A DNA stretch of 64,000 nt from a virus, in the IMG/VR virus record IMGVR_UViG_3300037475_000162, positions 1-64,000 of that record; one strand, given 5' to 3'. The position numbers and the translations under genes are program-made. Of this stretch, positions 33,506 to 41,312 are shown one piece after another. Numbering within the stretch: the stretch's first letter is position 1; every line of letters starts with the position of its first letter. The notes under the pieces were generated by a model that ran no database searches, was not told the origin of the DNA, and worked only from the letters and a program-made list of their open reading frames with translations.

Positions 33506-34332
33506 TCCACTCGCTGAACGCGACAAGCCAATCAATTGATGTCCAGATCGTGGACGACGCCGGCTTACCAGTTCTCGGCCTGGTCGCCGCAACCTTCCCG
33601 GCCGTGATGTACTCGCTGGCCGGCGCAAACGCGGACGTATCCGTCACGCTCTCGGACCTGGCGACGATCACGACGGCCTGGAGCGCCGGCGGGGTGAAGG
33701 AGCGGGCCAACGGGGTCTATCGCCTCGATCTGCCGGATGCCGCGTTCGCCGCGGCCGGCGAGGTGAAGGTGTTCGGCGAGACGAGCGGCAAGCACCTGCT
33801 CAGTCCGTGGATCGACGTTGGCGTGCTGCCAGCGAATATCACCGCCTTGCTCATCACCAGCAGCGGACACATTGCGAATGTGGACACGCTCGCGACCTAC
33901 ACCGGCAACACGGTGCAGACCGGCGACGCCTACGCGGCCGTCACGGCGCTTGGCGCCCGCCTCAACGCCGGCAGCGTGCAGTACGTCGGCCCGGCCGTCG
34001 GCGTCGGCGGTGCAGTGAAGCTGTACCAGGGCAGCGCCAACCTCATCGCGCTGGGAAACCCGATCGGCCCCATCCCGATTCCGCTGGCGGTGCAGGACCT
34101 GACCGGATACCTGCCGTCGGCAATCCAGATGCGATGGCAGGGGGTGACGCTGACAGCAAGCGCCATCACCTCGCCGGGGACGAGCAATCAGAGCGTCACC
34201 TTCGAGGCGAATTCCATCGCCACGGCCGCAATGCAGCCCGACGTAACCACGTACTTCATCTGGGCGCTGTCCGGCACAACGTCGAATCGGCTCGACGTGA
34301 CCGGCACGATTCAGATAGTAGCGACCATCTAG
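33502..34332 (+). CDS. Beta-rich fibre or upper-baseplate-like protein
   Basis: A 276-residue protein started by ATGA overlap. The C-terminal part has a BppU-like arrangement (PIPLAVQDLTGYLPSAIQMR), which in other phages connects fibres to the baseplate. The N-terminal 120 residues form an Ig-like beta domain (DVQIVDDAGLPVLGLVAA). Assignment is weak. Confidence 0.45.
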   Translation: MIHSLNATSQSIDVQIVDDAGLPVLGLVAATFPAVMYSLAGANADVSVTLSDLATITTAWSAGGVKERANGVYRLDLPDAAFAAAGEVKVFGETSGKHLLSPWIDVGVLPANITALLITSSGHIANVDTLATYTGNTVQTGDAYAAVTALGARLNAGSVQYVGPAVGVGGAVKLYQGSANLIALGNPIGPIPIPLAVQDLTGYLPSAIQMRWQGVTLTASAITSPGTSNQSVTFEANSIATAAMQPDVTTYFIWALSGTTSNRLDVTGTIQIVATI

Positions 34333-34364
34333 CAGACGCTTCACCCTTTTGCAGGAGCATCATC

Positions 34365-34595
34365 ATGGCAGCCATTCCGCAGACAATCCTCGACGCACTC
34401 TCTTCGGTCCAGTCCGACGCCGACGCGCTCGCCTCCGCCGTCGCCGCCGACCAGTCGGCCGACGCAGCGCTCGCCGCGGCGCAGGCCAACAAGCAGGGCA
34501 CGGCCGCTGCCGTGGTCGCGGCGAAATCGCACCTGGCGACGGACCTCGGCGCGCTGATCGGCCTGGAGCAGCAGACCTACGCGCCGCCTGCGTAA
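34365..34595 (+). CDS. Small Ala-rich coiled-coil protein
   Basis: A 76-residue, Ala-rich amphipathic helical protein (DALSSVQSDADALASAVAADQ) with GCAGGAG upstream. It lies before two holin-like genes, so may be a small structural or lysis accessory protein. It resembles phage proteins with AAxxA heptads. Confidence 0.5.
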   Translation: MAAIPQTILDALSSVQSDADALASAVAADQSADAALAAAQANKQGTAAAVVAAKSHLATDLGALIGLEQQTYAPPA

Positions 34596-34662
34596 CAGAC
34601 GCTGTCGCAGAGGCGCTGAATCAGGTATCATCGGGACATCGGACACAGAGAGGTGAACCGCC

Positions 34663-34944
34663 ATGAGCACCGACAAGAGCGGAGCGGGCGCGCCTGCGCC
34701 GGACGGAGCCGTTCTGCTGCGCGGCGTGGAGGAGCCGGCGGCCGTGCAGCAGCGATGCGAGGACGCCCTGCCCGAGCGGCTGACCGTGGCTGGCCTGGGA
34801 GCGACGGCGGTGATCTGCGTGGCGTGCATCGGCGTCGCCAACGTCGTCGGCCGCGAGGCCTCGCCCATGCTGGAGCGGCTGGCCACGGCGGCGATGTGTT
34901 TGCTCGGCGGGTACCTGAGCCGGACGATGAAGCAGGGGAAGTAA
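34663..34944 (+). CDS. Holin-like membrane protein 1
   Basis: A 93-residue protein with AGAGAGGTG at its start. Two hydrophobic segments lie at about residues 41-62 (TVAGLGATAVICVACIGVANV) and 70-87 (LERLATAAMCLLGGYLS), with a charged C-terminus. Size and topology match small phage holins, and its position after the tail genes fits. No lysin is adjacent. Confidence 0.55.
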   Translation: MSTDKSGAGAPAPDGAVLLRGVEEPAAVQQRCEDALPERLTVAGLGATAVICVACIGVANVVGREASPMLERLATAAMCLLGGYLSRTMKQGK

Positions 34945-34961
34945 GAGGATGGAGCGAAGCA

Positions 34962-35225
34962 ATGAACCTCACGCCGGATCGCATCTGCTGGCTGGCGGCG
35001 ATTGTCGGAACGATTGCCGCCCCGGTCAACATGCTGGGCCTGTGCGTCGCCTTGCATCTGGGGAGCCGGCCCTGGGCCGTCGTGGAGGCTGTCGCCTTTG
35101 TGGGCGGAGCATGGGGCGCGATCGTCGCGATTGACGAACTGAAAGAACGATGCGTGACGCGATTTTGGGCGCAGATGAAGGAACTGCACGACCCACGCAT
35201 CGGCGCCCGGGAATCCGAGGAATGA
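34962..35225 (+). CDS. Holin-like membrane protein 2
   Basis: An 87-residue protein with two hydrophobic segments at about 7-31 and 38-58 (ICWLAAIVGTIAAPVNMLGL; WAVVEAVAFVGGAWGAIVAI) and a charged tail. It follows holin-like 1 by 17 bases. Holin plus antiholin or a pair of membrane effectors are both possible. Confidence 0.55.
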   Translation: MNLTPDRICWLAAIVGTIAAPVNMLGLCVALHLGSRPWAVVEAVAFVGGAWGAIVAIDELKERCVTRFWAQMKELHDPRIGARESEE

Positions 35226-35228
35226 AAC

Positions 35229-35285
35229 GGGCCGCCCGTCGCAGTGAACGACCGGCGGCCCAGAGTACGCGAGCCCGACAGGCTC
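35229..35285 (+). terminator. Paired hairpins after the late operon
   Basis: GGGCCGCC (35229-35236) pairs with GGCGGCCC (35254-35261), extended inside by GTCG/CGAC. A second hairpin, GAGCC-CGACA-GGCTC (35271-35285), is followed by TTT. Together they are a plausible terminator for the late operon. Confidence 0.55.
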
Positions 35286-35325
35286 TTTCAGGGATAATAC
35301 CACCCCGCAAGGAGCTTGACAAGCC

Positions 35326-35934
35326 ATGAGCGACGTCAGTGAACCGATCTTCGGCGGCGACGAGCCGAGCACGGCGGAAGTGATCGCCGGCTACATGCGC
35401 CGCGCCCGCCGCGAATCCATCGAGCGGACCCGGCGGATTTCGCCTGCCGCGCCGGTTGCCGCCGCGCCTGCGCCGTCCGCCGTGCGGAGCTGGAGCAGGC
35501 GCCTGTACCTGGCTCCGATTCTGCTCGTGCTGACGGGCGTGGTGCTGCTGGAGGCGCGGGGCTGCACGGCAGGCGGGGCCCCAGTCCCGAGGAAGAAGGC
35601 CGCGCCGCCGGCGAAGGCGCTGACGGCTGACGACCTGGGCGGCGAATGGTCGGTGATGTGGGACGGGAACGATGGACGCATGAGTTTCGGCATCGGCGGG
35701 GTGTACAGCCACGGCGACGGCGGATATCTGTTTGTCGGCCGCTGGGAGGTGCGAGACGGCCGGCTCTACGTCGTCGAGGCGATGCTCCGCTCTGACGGCA
35801 GTTACGGGGCGTGGGTGGAGTGGTCGAGCGCGCCGGTGAAGGACGGCGCCGGATGGAAGGGCGCGGCGGAGGGAGCGTATCCCGGGGCAAGGTGGTCGCT
35901 GAGTCCGCCGGCGAAGATCAAGCCCGACGCCTGA
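35326..35934 (+). CDS. Membrane-anchored hypothetical protein
   Basis: A 202-residue protein. Residues about 60-80 form a transmembrane helix (LYLAPILLVLTGVVLLEARGC), with a Lys/Ala linker and a C-terminal beta domain (GEWSVMWDGNDGRMSFGIGG, GYLFVGRWEVRDGRLYVVEA). The C-terminal domain has the style of a lipocalin-like fold, somewhat like the gene at 374. A moron product is likely; function unknown. Confidence 0.6.
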   Translation: MSDVSEPIFGGDEPSTAEVIAGYMRRARRESIERTRRISPAAPVAAAPAPSAVRSWSRRLYLAPILLVLTGVVLLEARGCTAGGAPVPRKKAAPPAKALTADDLGGEWSVMWDGNDGRMSFGIGGVYSHGDGGYLFVGRWEVRDGRLYVVEAMLRSDGSYGAWVEWSSAPVKDGAGWKGAAEGAYPGARWSLSPPAKIKPDA

Positions 35935-35950
35935 GCGGCGCGCAACAGAA

Positions 35951-35979
35951 AGGGGCGCAGGTATCAAACCTGCGCCCCT
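35951..35979. terminator. 12-bp perfect hairpin between convergent genes
   Basis: AGGGGCGCAGGT pairs with ACCTGCGCCCCT (12 base pairs, loop ATCAA). It separates the end of the + gene at 35934 from the end of the - gene at 35999. It would terminate transcription from both sides, though no U-run is present. Confidence 0.75.
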
Positions 35980-35998
35980 CTGCGTTCTGCCCCGACGG

Positions 35999-36196
35999 TC
36001 AGTTCGCGACCGCCGCCTTCGCCGGCTTCGCCCTCGCGTGGCCGTTGCTTCCGGCTTTCTTCGCGGCATTCTTCGCGCCGGCAAGCTGCTCCTTCGCCTC
36101 GGCGAGGTCGCGGGTGATCGCGCCGAGCTGGTCGCGGCACGCTTCGCGGCGAGTGGACAGGCGCTCGACCTTCTTCGTCAACTGCTTCACGGACAT
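35999..36196 (-). CDS. Small basic coiled-coil protein
   Basis: A 65-residue protein on the minus strand with AAGGGAGAAGCA before the ATG. It is a charged helix (KQLTKKVERLSTRREACRDQL) and ends with a basic Ala/Lys tail. It could be a small DNA-binding or histone-like protein; unrecognised. Confidence 0.55.
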   Translation of the reverse strand: MSVKQLTKKVERLSTRREACRDQLGAITRDLAEAKEQLAGAKNAAKKAGSNGHARAKPAKAAVAN

Positions 36197-36320
36197 TGCT
36201 TCTCCCTTCGTGTCGTGATTCGGGGCGACGCGCTCGCGCGCGATGCGCCAGTGTACCCGGAGACAGCGGAGAGCGGAAGGCTGATTCCGCTACGAAGGTG
36301 GGCGCCGGAGGGCGGGAGGA

Positions 36321-36872
36321 TCACCATGACAGCCTTCCGTTGGCATCGATGTTGTACTCCGGCCGAAGAGTCCTCACGAAGTTCTCTTCCAGAGCTTCGT
36401 GCTGGCGAGGATGAGCCGGAAGGAAGAAGACGGAATCAAATCGCTTACGGCCCTCCCCGATGTGATTGAGCATCCGGCTGAAGAGGCAGACGGTCGCGCC
36501 AACGTATACGACAGCTCTCTTTCGACAGAGGAAGTAGACGCAGGGGATGCGCTGGATCAGCGAAGCCTGCATGAGGCCCTCGACGCTGGCCAGTTCACGC
36601 GGGGCGTTCTCGTTCGCCGGCTCGGAAGGGTCAACGAAATTCAGGACGTCAACCCGTTCGACAACCAGCGTGCCGGGAACGTATCGGACCTGGGTGGCGT
36701 GAAACCATTCCGAAAACTCGCGGAGACGAAAGTAACGATAGCGGCCGCCGACGATGTAGTGAGGACACTCGCCAGCGGCGCACCACTCCTCGAGGAGTTC
36801 GGGCGGAAGATGGAAGTGGGCAGCGATGTCGGAGAGGGGCAGAAGCTCTTTGCTTGACGCTTTGTGCGGCAT
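36321..36872 (-). CDS. GIY-YIG nuclease-like protein with N-terminal HTH
   Basis: A 183-residue protein. Residues about 10-60 look like an excisionase/MerR-type helix-turn-helix (LLPLSDIAAHFHLPPELLEEW, then FRLREFSEWF). Residues about 108-178 have a GIY-YIG-like domain: CVYFLCRK...VVYVGATVCLFSRMLNH, and EENFVRTLRPEYN with the Glu/Asn of the motif. This could be a homing-type nuclease or a nuclease regulator. It is on the strand opposite to the integrase, near the attachment core. Confidence 0.6.
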   Translation of the reverse strand: MPHKASSKELLPLSDIAAHFHLPPELLEEWCAAGECPHYIVGGRYRYFRLREFSEWFHATQVRYVPGTLVVERVDVLNFVDPSEPANENAPRELASVEGLMQASLIQRIPCVYFLCRKRAVVYVGATVCLFSRMLNHIGEGRKRFDSVFFLPAHPRQHEALEENFVRTLRPEYNIDANGRLSW

Positions 36873-37234
36873 GGAGAAACCCTCGCGCCGGGACTACCGC
36901 ATTTCTACCGGAAACCCTTCGGTAGGTACAGGGAAAGTTATCGAGTTTTCTCGTCTTTCGGTCCGGTGAAATCTTGTTTGGCGCATACCACTGAATACTG
37001 TATCCTCTTGTGGTTCGGCCGGTTGAGCAAACGGCGTTCATCCGGACGCGAACCGAAACGCTCGCGCGCCGCTCTTTCATACGGAGAAGGTCGCTGGTTC
37101 GATCCCAGCCATCGGCACTAACTGAAAAGTCTTTCCACATAGTCACTTACATCATGACAGCGCGGCAGCCTACCGGCCTGGGAAAGACGCGCGAATCGCG
37201 GTAGAATACCGAAGTCCCTGCCGGAGCCAGCCTC
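36873..37234. other. Spacer with tRNA 3'-half and attachment-core candidate
   Basis: This 362-base gap has no gene. Its 3' part holds the anticodon and T-arm sequence described separately. GGTTCG (37013-37018) and CGAACC (37060-37065) form a helix enclosing two small hairpins (GCCG/CGGC; CGT/ACG), so the whole stretch is rich in secondary structure. Confidence 0.4.
37072..37120 (+). other. Candidate attachment core: 3' half of a CAT-anticodon tRNA
   Basis: CTCT-TTCATAC-GGAG resembles an anticodon arm with anticodon CAT. AGGTC follows, then the T arm GCTGG-TTCGATC-CCAGC (37093-37109) and the acceptor strand CATCGGC, then ACTA. There is no matching 5' half upstream, so it looks like the tRNA-derived core of an integrase attachment site (attP or a prophage end). 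The integrase gene starts 115 bases downstream. Confidence 0.55.
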
Positions 37235-38407
37235 ATGGCGCGAGCCCCGCGAGTGCCCAGCTACCGACTCCACAAGGCCAGCGGCCAGGCCGTCGTCACC
37301 TTTAGCCGCCACGACGTATACCTGGGCGCCCACGATTCCCCCGAATCCCATGCGCTCTACAAGCGAAAGGTAGCCGAGTGGCTGGCGGCCGGTTGCCGCC
37401 AGCCGCCGCCGGCGGGATCGGCCCTGACAGTGGCCGAATTGATGGCCGCGTACTGGGCGCACGCCAAGACGTACTACGTCAAACACGGCAAGCCCACCGG
37501 ACCGCAGAGCCGCATCAGGAGCACCATCTCCATCGTGAACGAGTTGTACGGCGACGATCCGGCCGTGGGATTCAGTCCGCGCGCGCTGAAGGTTGTGCGG
37601 GAAGCGATGGTGGCAAAGGGCTGGAAGCGGAGCACGGTCAACCAGTACACCCAGCTCGTCGTGCAGTCGTTCGCGTGGGCTGTAGAGGAGGAGTTGGTTG
37701 CCGCGAGCGTGCATCACGCGCTCATGGCTGTCGCGCCGCTGAGGAAGGGGCGCACCGCGGCTCCGGAGTCGGAGAAGGTCGATCCGGCGCCGGAAACATC
37801 CATCGACGCCGTACGCCCGGTGCTGACGCCGATGCTCTCCGATGTGATGGACTTCCAGATCCTGACCGCCGCACGGCCTGGCGAGGCGCTGGCGGTGCGA
37901 CCGTGCGACCTGGACCGCGAAAGCGAGGTGTGGCTGTACCGGCCGCGGGCGTTCAAGACGGAGCATCACGAGGACGCCGAGCGAGTCATCTACATTGGCC
38001 CCCGCTGTCAGGCGATTCTGCGTAGGCGGTGGCCGGCCGGGGAAGAGGAGTTCTTCTTTTCGGCAGCGGCCGCAATGGAGGAGCGCTCGCAGGCGCTACG
38101 GGCCGCGAGAAAAACGCCCGTGCCGCTGTCCCAGCAGAACCGCCGCGCCAGGCGGCGAAAGCGACCGTGGGGAAAGCAGTACCGCGTCTCCAGCTATCAG
38201 CACGCCGTTGCCAGGGCGTGCGAGCGGGTCGGGTGCGAACACTTTTACCCCCACCAGCTTCGCCACAACGCCGGAACGCGGATCAGGGCGGAATTCGGTC
38301 TGGAGGTTGCCGCAGTGATCATGGGGCACGCACACCTCTCCACCGCAGAAATCTACGCGGAACAGGATCTTGCCGCAGCCGTCAAGGCCATGAAGGTCGT
38401 TGGCTGA
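37235..38407 (+). CDS. int: Tyrosine site-specific integrase
   Basis: A 390-residue tyrosine recombinase. The catalytic residues are Arg214 (TAARPGE), His340-Arg343 (HQLRHNAG), His365 (MGHAHLS) and Tyr374 (EIYAEQDL). The N-terminal 180 residues carry the SAM-like core-binding domain (TVAELMAAYWAHAKTYYVK). The catalytic domain has an insertion rich in Arg at about residues 285-320. It integrates phage DNA, likely at the tRNA target found just upstream. The ATG follows GGAGCCAGCC, and TAGAAT at 37202-37207 may be its -10. Confidence 0.9.
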   Translation: MARAPRVPSYRLHKASGQAVVTFSRHDVYLGAHDSPESHALYKRKVAEWLAAGCRQPPPAGSALTVAELMAAYWAHAKTYYVKHGKPTGPQSRIRSTISIVNELYGDDPAVGFSPRALKVVREAMVAKGWKRSTVNQYTQLVVQSFAWAVEEELVAASVHHALMAVAPLRKGRTAAPESEKVDPAPETSIDAVRPVLTPMLSDVMDFQILTAARPGEALAVRPCDLDRESEVWLYRPRAFKTEHHEDAERVIYIGPRCQAILRRRWPAGEEEFFFSAAAAMEERSQALRAARKTPVPLSQQNRRARRRKRPWGKQYRVSSYQHAVARACERVGCEHFYPHQLRHNAGTRIRAEFGLEVAAVIMGHAHLSTAEIYAEQDLAAAVKAMKVVG

Positions 38408-38491
38408 CGGAAAGCGCAATCGCGTCAATGTCCGTTGAGATTCCGTGAAGTCCGGCATAGACTGACGGGGAGTCCCCGAGGGCCGCCCCAC

Positions 38492-38842
38492 ATGTCTCCA
38501 GAAGATCCGGTCATCCTCCGCATCCGCGAGGCGCTCGACGCGGCCATGCATCGACAAGAAGATCCGTGCGCCGCCGCCCGGCTGTGCCGGATCGAGCGGG
38601 CCGTGGTCGAATCCCTGCTGCACATCGACAGCCGCCGCACCCTCCCCCAGCTCCGCGATCTGATCGAGGAACGCCTCGGCGAGCCGGTCAGCGAGGGAAC
38701 GCTCAAGGCGCTCCTGGCTCGCATGACCGCGCCCGAAGTCGGCATCCTCGACAGCAGCCGCCACAAGCGCCCCCACGGCTACGGACTCACCCCTTCCTTC
38801 CGCTCCCTTTTTCATCCCGAAGAGCGCAACGGCAGCGGCTGA
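38492..38842 (+). CDS. Small winged-helix-like protein
   Basis: A 116-residue, helical protein (LCRIERAVVESLLHIDSRRTL, LRDLIEERLGEPVSEGTLKALLARMTAPEVG). The arrangement resembles a DNA-binding winged helix. Start at 38492 chosen because the upstream in-frame part overlaps with noncoding sequence. Function unknown; near the integrase, so may be an excisionase or regulator. Confidence 0.5.
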   Translation: MSPEDPVILRIREALDAAMHRQEDPCAAARLCRIERAVVESLLHIDSRRTLPQLRDLIEERLGEPVSEGTLKALLARMTAPEVGILDSSRHKRPHGYGLTPSFRSLFHPEERNGSG

Positions 38843-39070
38843 CGCCCGACCGCCGTTGTACGACTTTGCACGATCTCACCGGACTTCACCGAGCGCAAAC
38901 CAACGTCGTACGATCAGACCATAATCAAGACTCGCCTTGTAGCGTTTTCGCGCGCAGATAGCTGCTGCGCACGCGATTTTTGCGAAATCTGGCAAAGTCT
39001 CGTGGTCCGACAACGACGGGAGAGATTATCCTGCATCAGCCAAGTCGGAACACGAAAGGCAGGTGAGGCG
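38843..39070. promoter_or_regulatory. 228-base spacer with repeated GTACGA motifs
   Basis: No gene is visible. The motif GTACGA occurs at about 38858 and 38908, with GCACGA at about 38869. The same sequence (TTGTACGATC) recurs in the terminator near 52594. The repeats may be operator sites. AT-richer than average near 38930-38990. Confidence 0.3.
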
Positions 39071-39454
39071 ATGGCAAGCGAGACGATCAGCCTGGAACCC
39101 CTCGAGGAGTTCGACGGCGAGAAGAGCATCGACTTCCGGGAAGCGCGAAAAATGATCCGGGGCCGCGGCGGCATGGTGTCGCTGGAGGTGCTCAGGCGGT
39201 GGGCGAACCCCGAACGGGGGCACAAGCCGCGGGGAGAGACGGGCCCGACGCTGGTGTTCCCGGCAGTCAAGCTGGCCGGCGAGTGGCGGACCATGCCGAG
39301 CTGGGTCGAGGCCTTCGAGCGGGAACGGGTGCGCCAGGGCCGGGGAGCGAGCCGGCCGCAGCCTGTGCGCCCGGAGAGGACGCCACGGCGGGCAACCGCT
39401 GACCACCGCCGGGCCCAGGAGTACCTGAAGAAAGAGGGGATGGGGGCGAAGTAA
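39071..39454 (+). CDS. DUF1580-like helix-turn-helix protein
   Basis: A 127-residue protein. DFREARKMIRGRGG, SLEVLRRWANPERGHKPRGE and the FPAVKLAGEWRTMPSWVEAF section follow the plan of DUF1580, an excisionase-like HTH family mainly found in planctomycetes. Its tail is basic and Pro-rich. It could bind att or operator DNA. Confidence 0.5.
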   Translation: MASETISLEPLEEFDGEKSIDFREARKMIRGRGGMVSLEVLRRWANPERGHKPRGETGPTLVFPAVKLAGEWRTMPSWVEAFERERVRQGRGASRPQPVRPERTPRRATADHRRAQEYLKKEGMGAK

Positions 39455-39470
39455 CGGGCCATGCGCTGAC

Positions 39471-39488
39471 GCGCCGCCAGGCCGGCGG
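39471..39488. repeat. 18-base intergenic palindrome-containing repeat, copy 1
   Basis: GCGCCGCCAGGCCGGCGG occurs here and again at 40035-40052, identical over 18 bases. It can form a short hairpin. Both copies are intergenic. Confidence 0.7.
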
Positions 39489-39510
39489 CTGAACCTACGG
39501 GAGATCGACC

Positions 39511-39741
39511 ATGAGCGACGAGCAGACGGCAGAGCAGCTCCAACCCGGCGACGTCGCCGTGCTGAAGTCAGGAGGCCCGTTGCTGACCGTTCTTGACGTC
39601 GGCCGGCACACCAGCTTTGTCTGGTGCCGGTGGGCGAACAGCGACGGTGGCATCAACGAGTCAATGTTTCCGGCCTGGTCTCTCACGAAGGAGACGGCGC
39701 TGGCGCTGTCGCGGGAATGGCAGCAGGAGCGGAATCGCTGA
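39511..39741 (+). CDS. DUF2158 (YodC-like) protein
   Basis: A 76-residue protein; QPGDVAVLKSGGPLLTVLDV and WCRWA...FPAWSL are the pattern of DUF2158. The family is of unknown role and is widespread in phages and bacteria. It runs head-on into a second, minus-strand member (39661-39906). Confidence 0.7.
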   Translation: MSDEQTAEQLQPGDVAVLKSGGPLLTVLDVGRHTSFVWCRWANSDGGINESMFPAWSLTKETALALSREWQQERNR

Positions 39742-39906
39742 CCACGACGAGGGCGTCCTGGGGAACATGGCCTTGAGCAGAACGTGATCGCCGGAAAACC
39801 ACATGCAGTTGACGTCGGTGGTCGAACGTGCGTCGTGGCCGGTGATCGTCATGTTCGGACCGCCCGACGCCAGGCGCACGACAGCGCCGATCTCGTGTTT
39901 CGCCAT
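39661..39906 (-). CDS. Second DUF2158 (YodC-like) protein, convergent
   Basis: An 81-residue protein with AAGGGAGACC before the ATG. EIGAVVRLASGGPNMTITGH and NCMWFSGDHVLLKAMF are DUF2158 hallmarks. Its 3' end overlaps the 3' end of the convergent + paralogue by 81 bases; the tail (GRKH) is outside the domain. Confidence 0.65.
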   Translation of the reverse strand: MAKHEIGAVVRLASGGPNMTITGHDARSTTDVNCMWFSGDHVLLKAMFPRTPSSWSAIPLLLPFPRQRQRRLLRERPGRKH

Positions 39907-40084
39907 GACTGGTCTCCCTTGGCGGGATGCGCCTGCCCTCGGCCGCAGAAGGAGTGCCGCAGTACGAGGGCAGGCCGGCCGGTTCATGAGGCCAGCCGTC
40001 CCGCTGCGGAGCATTGTACGCGAAAGGAGGGAAAGCGCCGCCAGGCCGGCGGACGCGAGGAGGTGGGGCGGCCCGGAGGGAGGG
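39907..40084. other. 178-base spacer without a visible gene
   Basis: Both strands were read and no plausible gene found. It contains the second copy of the 18-base repeat (40035-40052) and GGAGG-like purine tracts. No promoter is obvious. Confidence 0.4.
40035..40052. repeat. 18-base intergenic repeat, copy 2
   Basis: Identical to 39471-39488 (GCGCCGCCAGGCCGGCGG). The two copies are 564 bases apart. Confidence 0.7.
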
Positions 40085-40354
40085 TCAGGAGTCGGAGGAG
40101 CGGCCGTGCTCATGCTGGATCGCCTTGGCCTGCTCCTCGTACTCGTGAAGGTGCTTGGAAAGCACGAGCCGGACAAGGTTGGAGACATCCAGCTCAAGCC
40201 ATTCAGCGATGAAGTCGAGCCGATCGGCGAGCTTCTGAGAGGCGCGAAAGCTGATTGGCCGGCCGTCGCTGGCCGCAGCGTTCGGCGATTCCTGTTTTTT
40301 CTTCGCCACGGGAGAAACCTGTCTGACATCAGGCGACGTTGTTGCCACAGGCAT
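40085..40354 (-). CDS. Ribbon-helix-helix-type regulator
   Basis: An 89-residue protein with AAAGGAG before its ATG. A flexible N-terminus precedes PISFRASQKLADRLDFIAE and LELDVSNLVRLVLSKHLHEY, compatible with an RHH domain (short strand, two helices). It is divergent from the gene at 40575, and the space between them has two promoter-like sites and repeated operator-like dyads, the usual layout for a repressor. Confidence 0.6.
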   Translation of the reverse strand: MPVATTSPDVRQVSPVAKKKQESPNAAASDGRPISFRASQKLADRLDFIAEWLELDVSNLVRLVLSKHLHEYEEQAKAIQHEHGRSSDS

Positions 40355-40410
40355 AGCGTAACTCCTTTGCTGTATACCGGATAGGTGGATAGCGCAAATT
40401 CCTTGCCAAA

Positions 40411-40419
40411 CTGTCAGAC
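40411..40419. promoter_or_regulatory. Operator-like half-site CTGTCAGAC
   Basis: CTGTCAGAC is the exact reverse complement of GTCTGACAG at 40503-40511. On the minus strand it lies just downstream of a possible promoter for the RHH gene (-35 TTGACG at 40452-40457, -10 TAAAAT at 40427-40432, spacer 19). Confidence 0.5.
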
Positions 40420-40494
40420 GTGGTATATTTTACCCGTTTTTTCTCAGTCAGCGTCAAAGAAAAGCGCCTCATTCTGATTTTATGTATTTCTAGC

Positions 40495-40532
40495 TTGACG
40501 GAGTCTGACAGAAGAGTATACTACTCTCAGAC
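40495..40532 (+). promoter_or_regulatory. Consensus-like promoter with embedded operator dyad
   Basis: TTGACG (40495-40500), 16-base spacer, TATACT (40517-40522). Overlapping it are GTCTGACAG (40503-40511) and the perfect dyad AGAGTA-TAC-TACTCT (40513-40527), and CAGAC at 40528-40532 closes a wider dyad. This fits a repressor-controlled promoter for the gene set starting at 40575. Confidence 0.7.
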
Positions 40533-40574
40533 GCGAAACGCAAGCCGACGCCCCCAACCCGCGAGGCCCCGACC

Positions 40575-40787
40575 ATGACGACCGCTGCCCCCCGACGCGG
40601 GTTCAAGCACACCCCCTGCCCGAAGTGCGGGGAGGATGGGATTATCCAGATCAGCCTCGACGACGTCGGGGACTGCCACTGCAACGAGTGCGGCGAGGAC
40701 TTCACCCTCGCCGACATTCGCGCCTTCATCGAGGCGTGGACGCCGATCATGGCGTGGCTTGCAACGTGCCCCGTCCGCGCCGAGTAG
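40575..40787 (+). CDS. Small zinc-ribbon protein
   Basis: A 70-residue protein with two CxxC pairs (CPKCG at about 15-19 and CNECGEDF at about 36-43). It is the first gene of the + accessory operon and follows the regulated promoter. Probably a small DNA- or RNA-binding regulator. Confidence 0.65.
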   Translation: MTTAAPRRGFKHTPCPKCGEDGIIQISLDDVGDCHCNECGEDFTLADIRAFIEAWTPIMAWLATCPVRAE

Positions 40788-40823
40788 CCCCCGAACCTTC
40801 GCCCCACAACCCATCGGTGCCCC

Positions 40824-41312
40824 ATGTGCCAGATCACAAGTCCGACCGCCCCGCCCGCAGCAAAGCCAGCGCCCGCCGATCGGTCGGCCGGCTATGACCA
40901 CCAGGGCTGTTCCTGGACCTCGCCCGGCCCCGCAGACGCTCTCCGCGCCGGCAACGGAGCCTTTCTCCGAATCACCGTCATGCGGCAACGCCAGGAGAAG
41001 CGGTACGGGCCGTACACGATGGTTCCCTACACCGAGTTCTACCTCGTCACCTGGGATGCCCGCGCCCGCGAGTGGGTTCTCCAGCACGACGCGGAGGGAT
41101 CGGGTTCCGGCGAGGGGTTCGTCACCTACCGACTCGATCTGTCCTGGGGCTCGTGCGAGCGGGTCAATCCGCTGGGCGACCGCGAGCTGTGCCCGGCGAT
41201 GGCGCACGGGCAGAAGCAGCTGTGCAAGCATTTGAGATCACTCAGGGCGGCGTTGACGCACATCGGGGTTGACCCGGTCGCCGGGCCGGTCGCGAAAGTG
41301 GGTGCCGCATGA
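40824..41312 (+). CDS. Hypothetical protein with SWIM-like zinc site
   Basis: A 162-residue protein. Its C-terminal half has CERVNPLGDRELC and QLCKHLRSLRAAL, with a CxH pair reminiscent of a SWIM zinc finger, similar to the gene at 50244. It has a beta-rich middle (PYTEFYLVTWDARAREWVLQ). Role unknown. Confidence 0.55.
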   Translation: MCQITSPTAPPAAKPAPADRSAGYDHQGCSWTSPGPADALRAGNGAFLRITVMRQRQEKRYGPYTMVPYTEFYLVTWDARAREWVLQHDAEGSGSGEGFVTYRLDLSWGSCERVNPLGDRELCPAMAHGQKQLCKHLRSLRAALTHIGVDPVAGPVAKVGAA

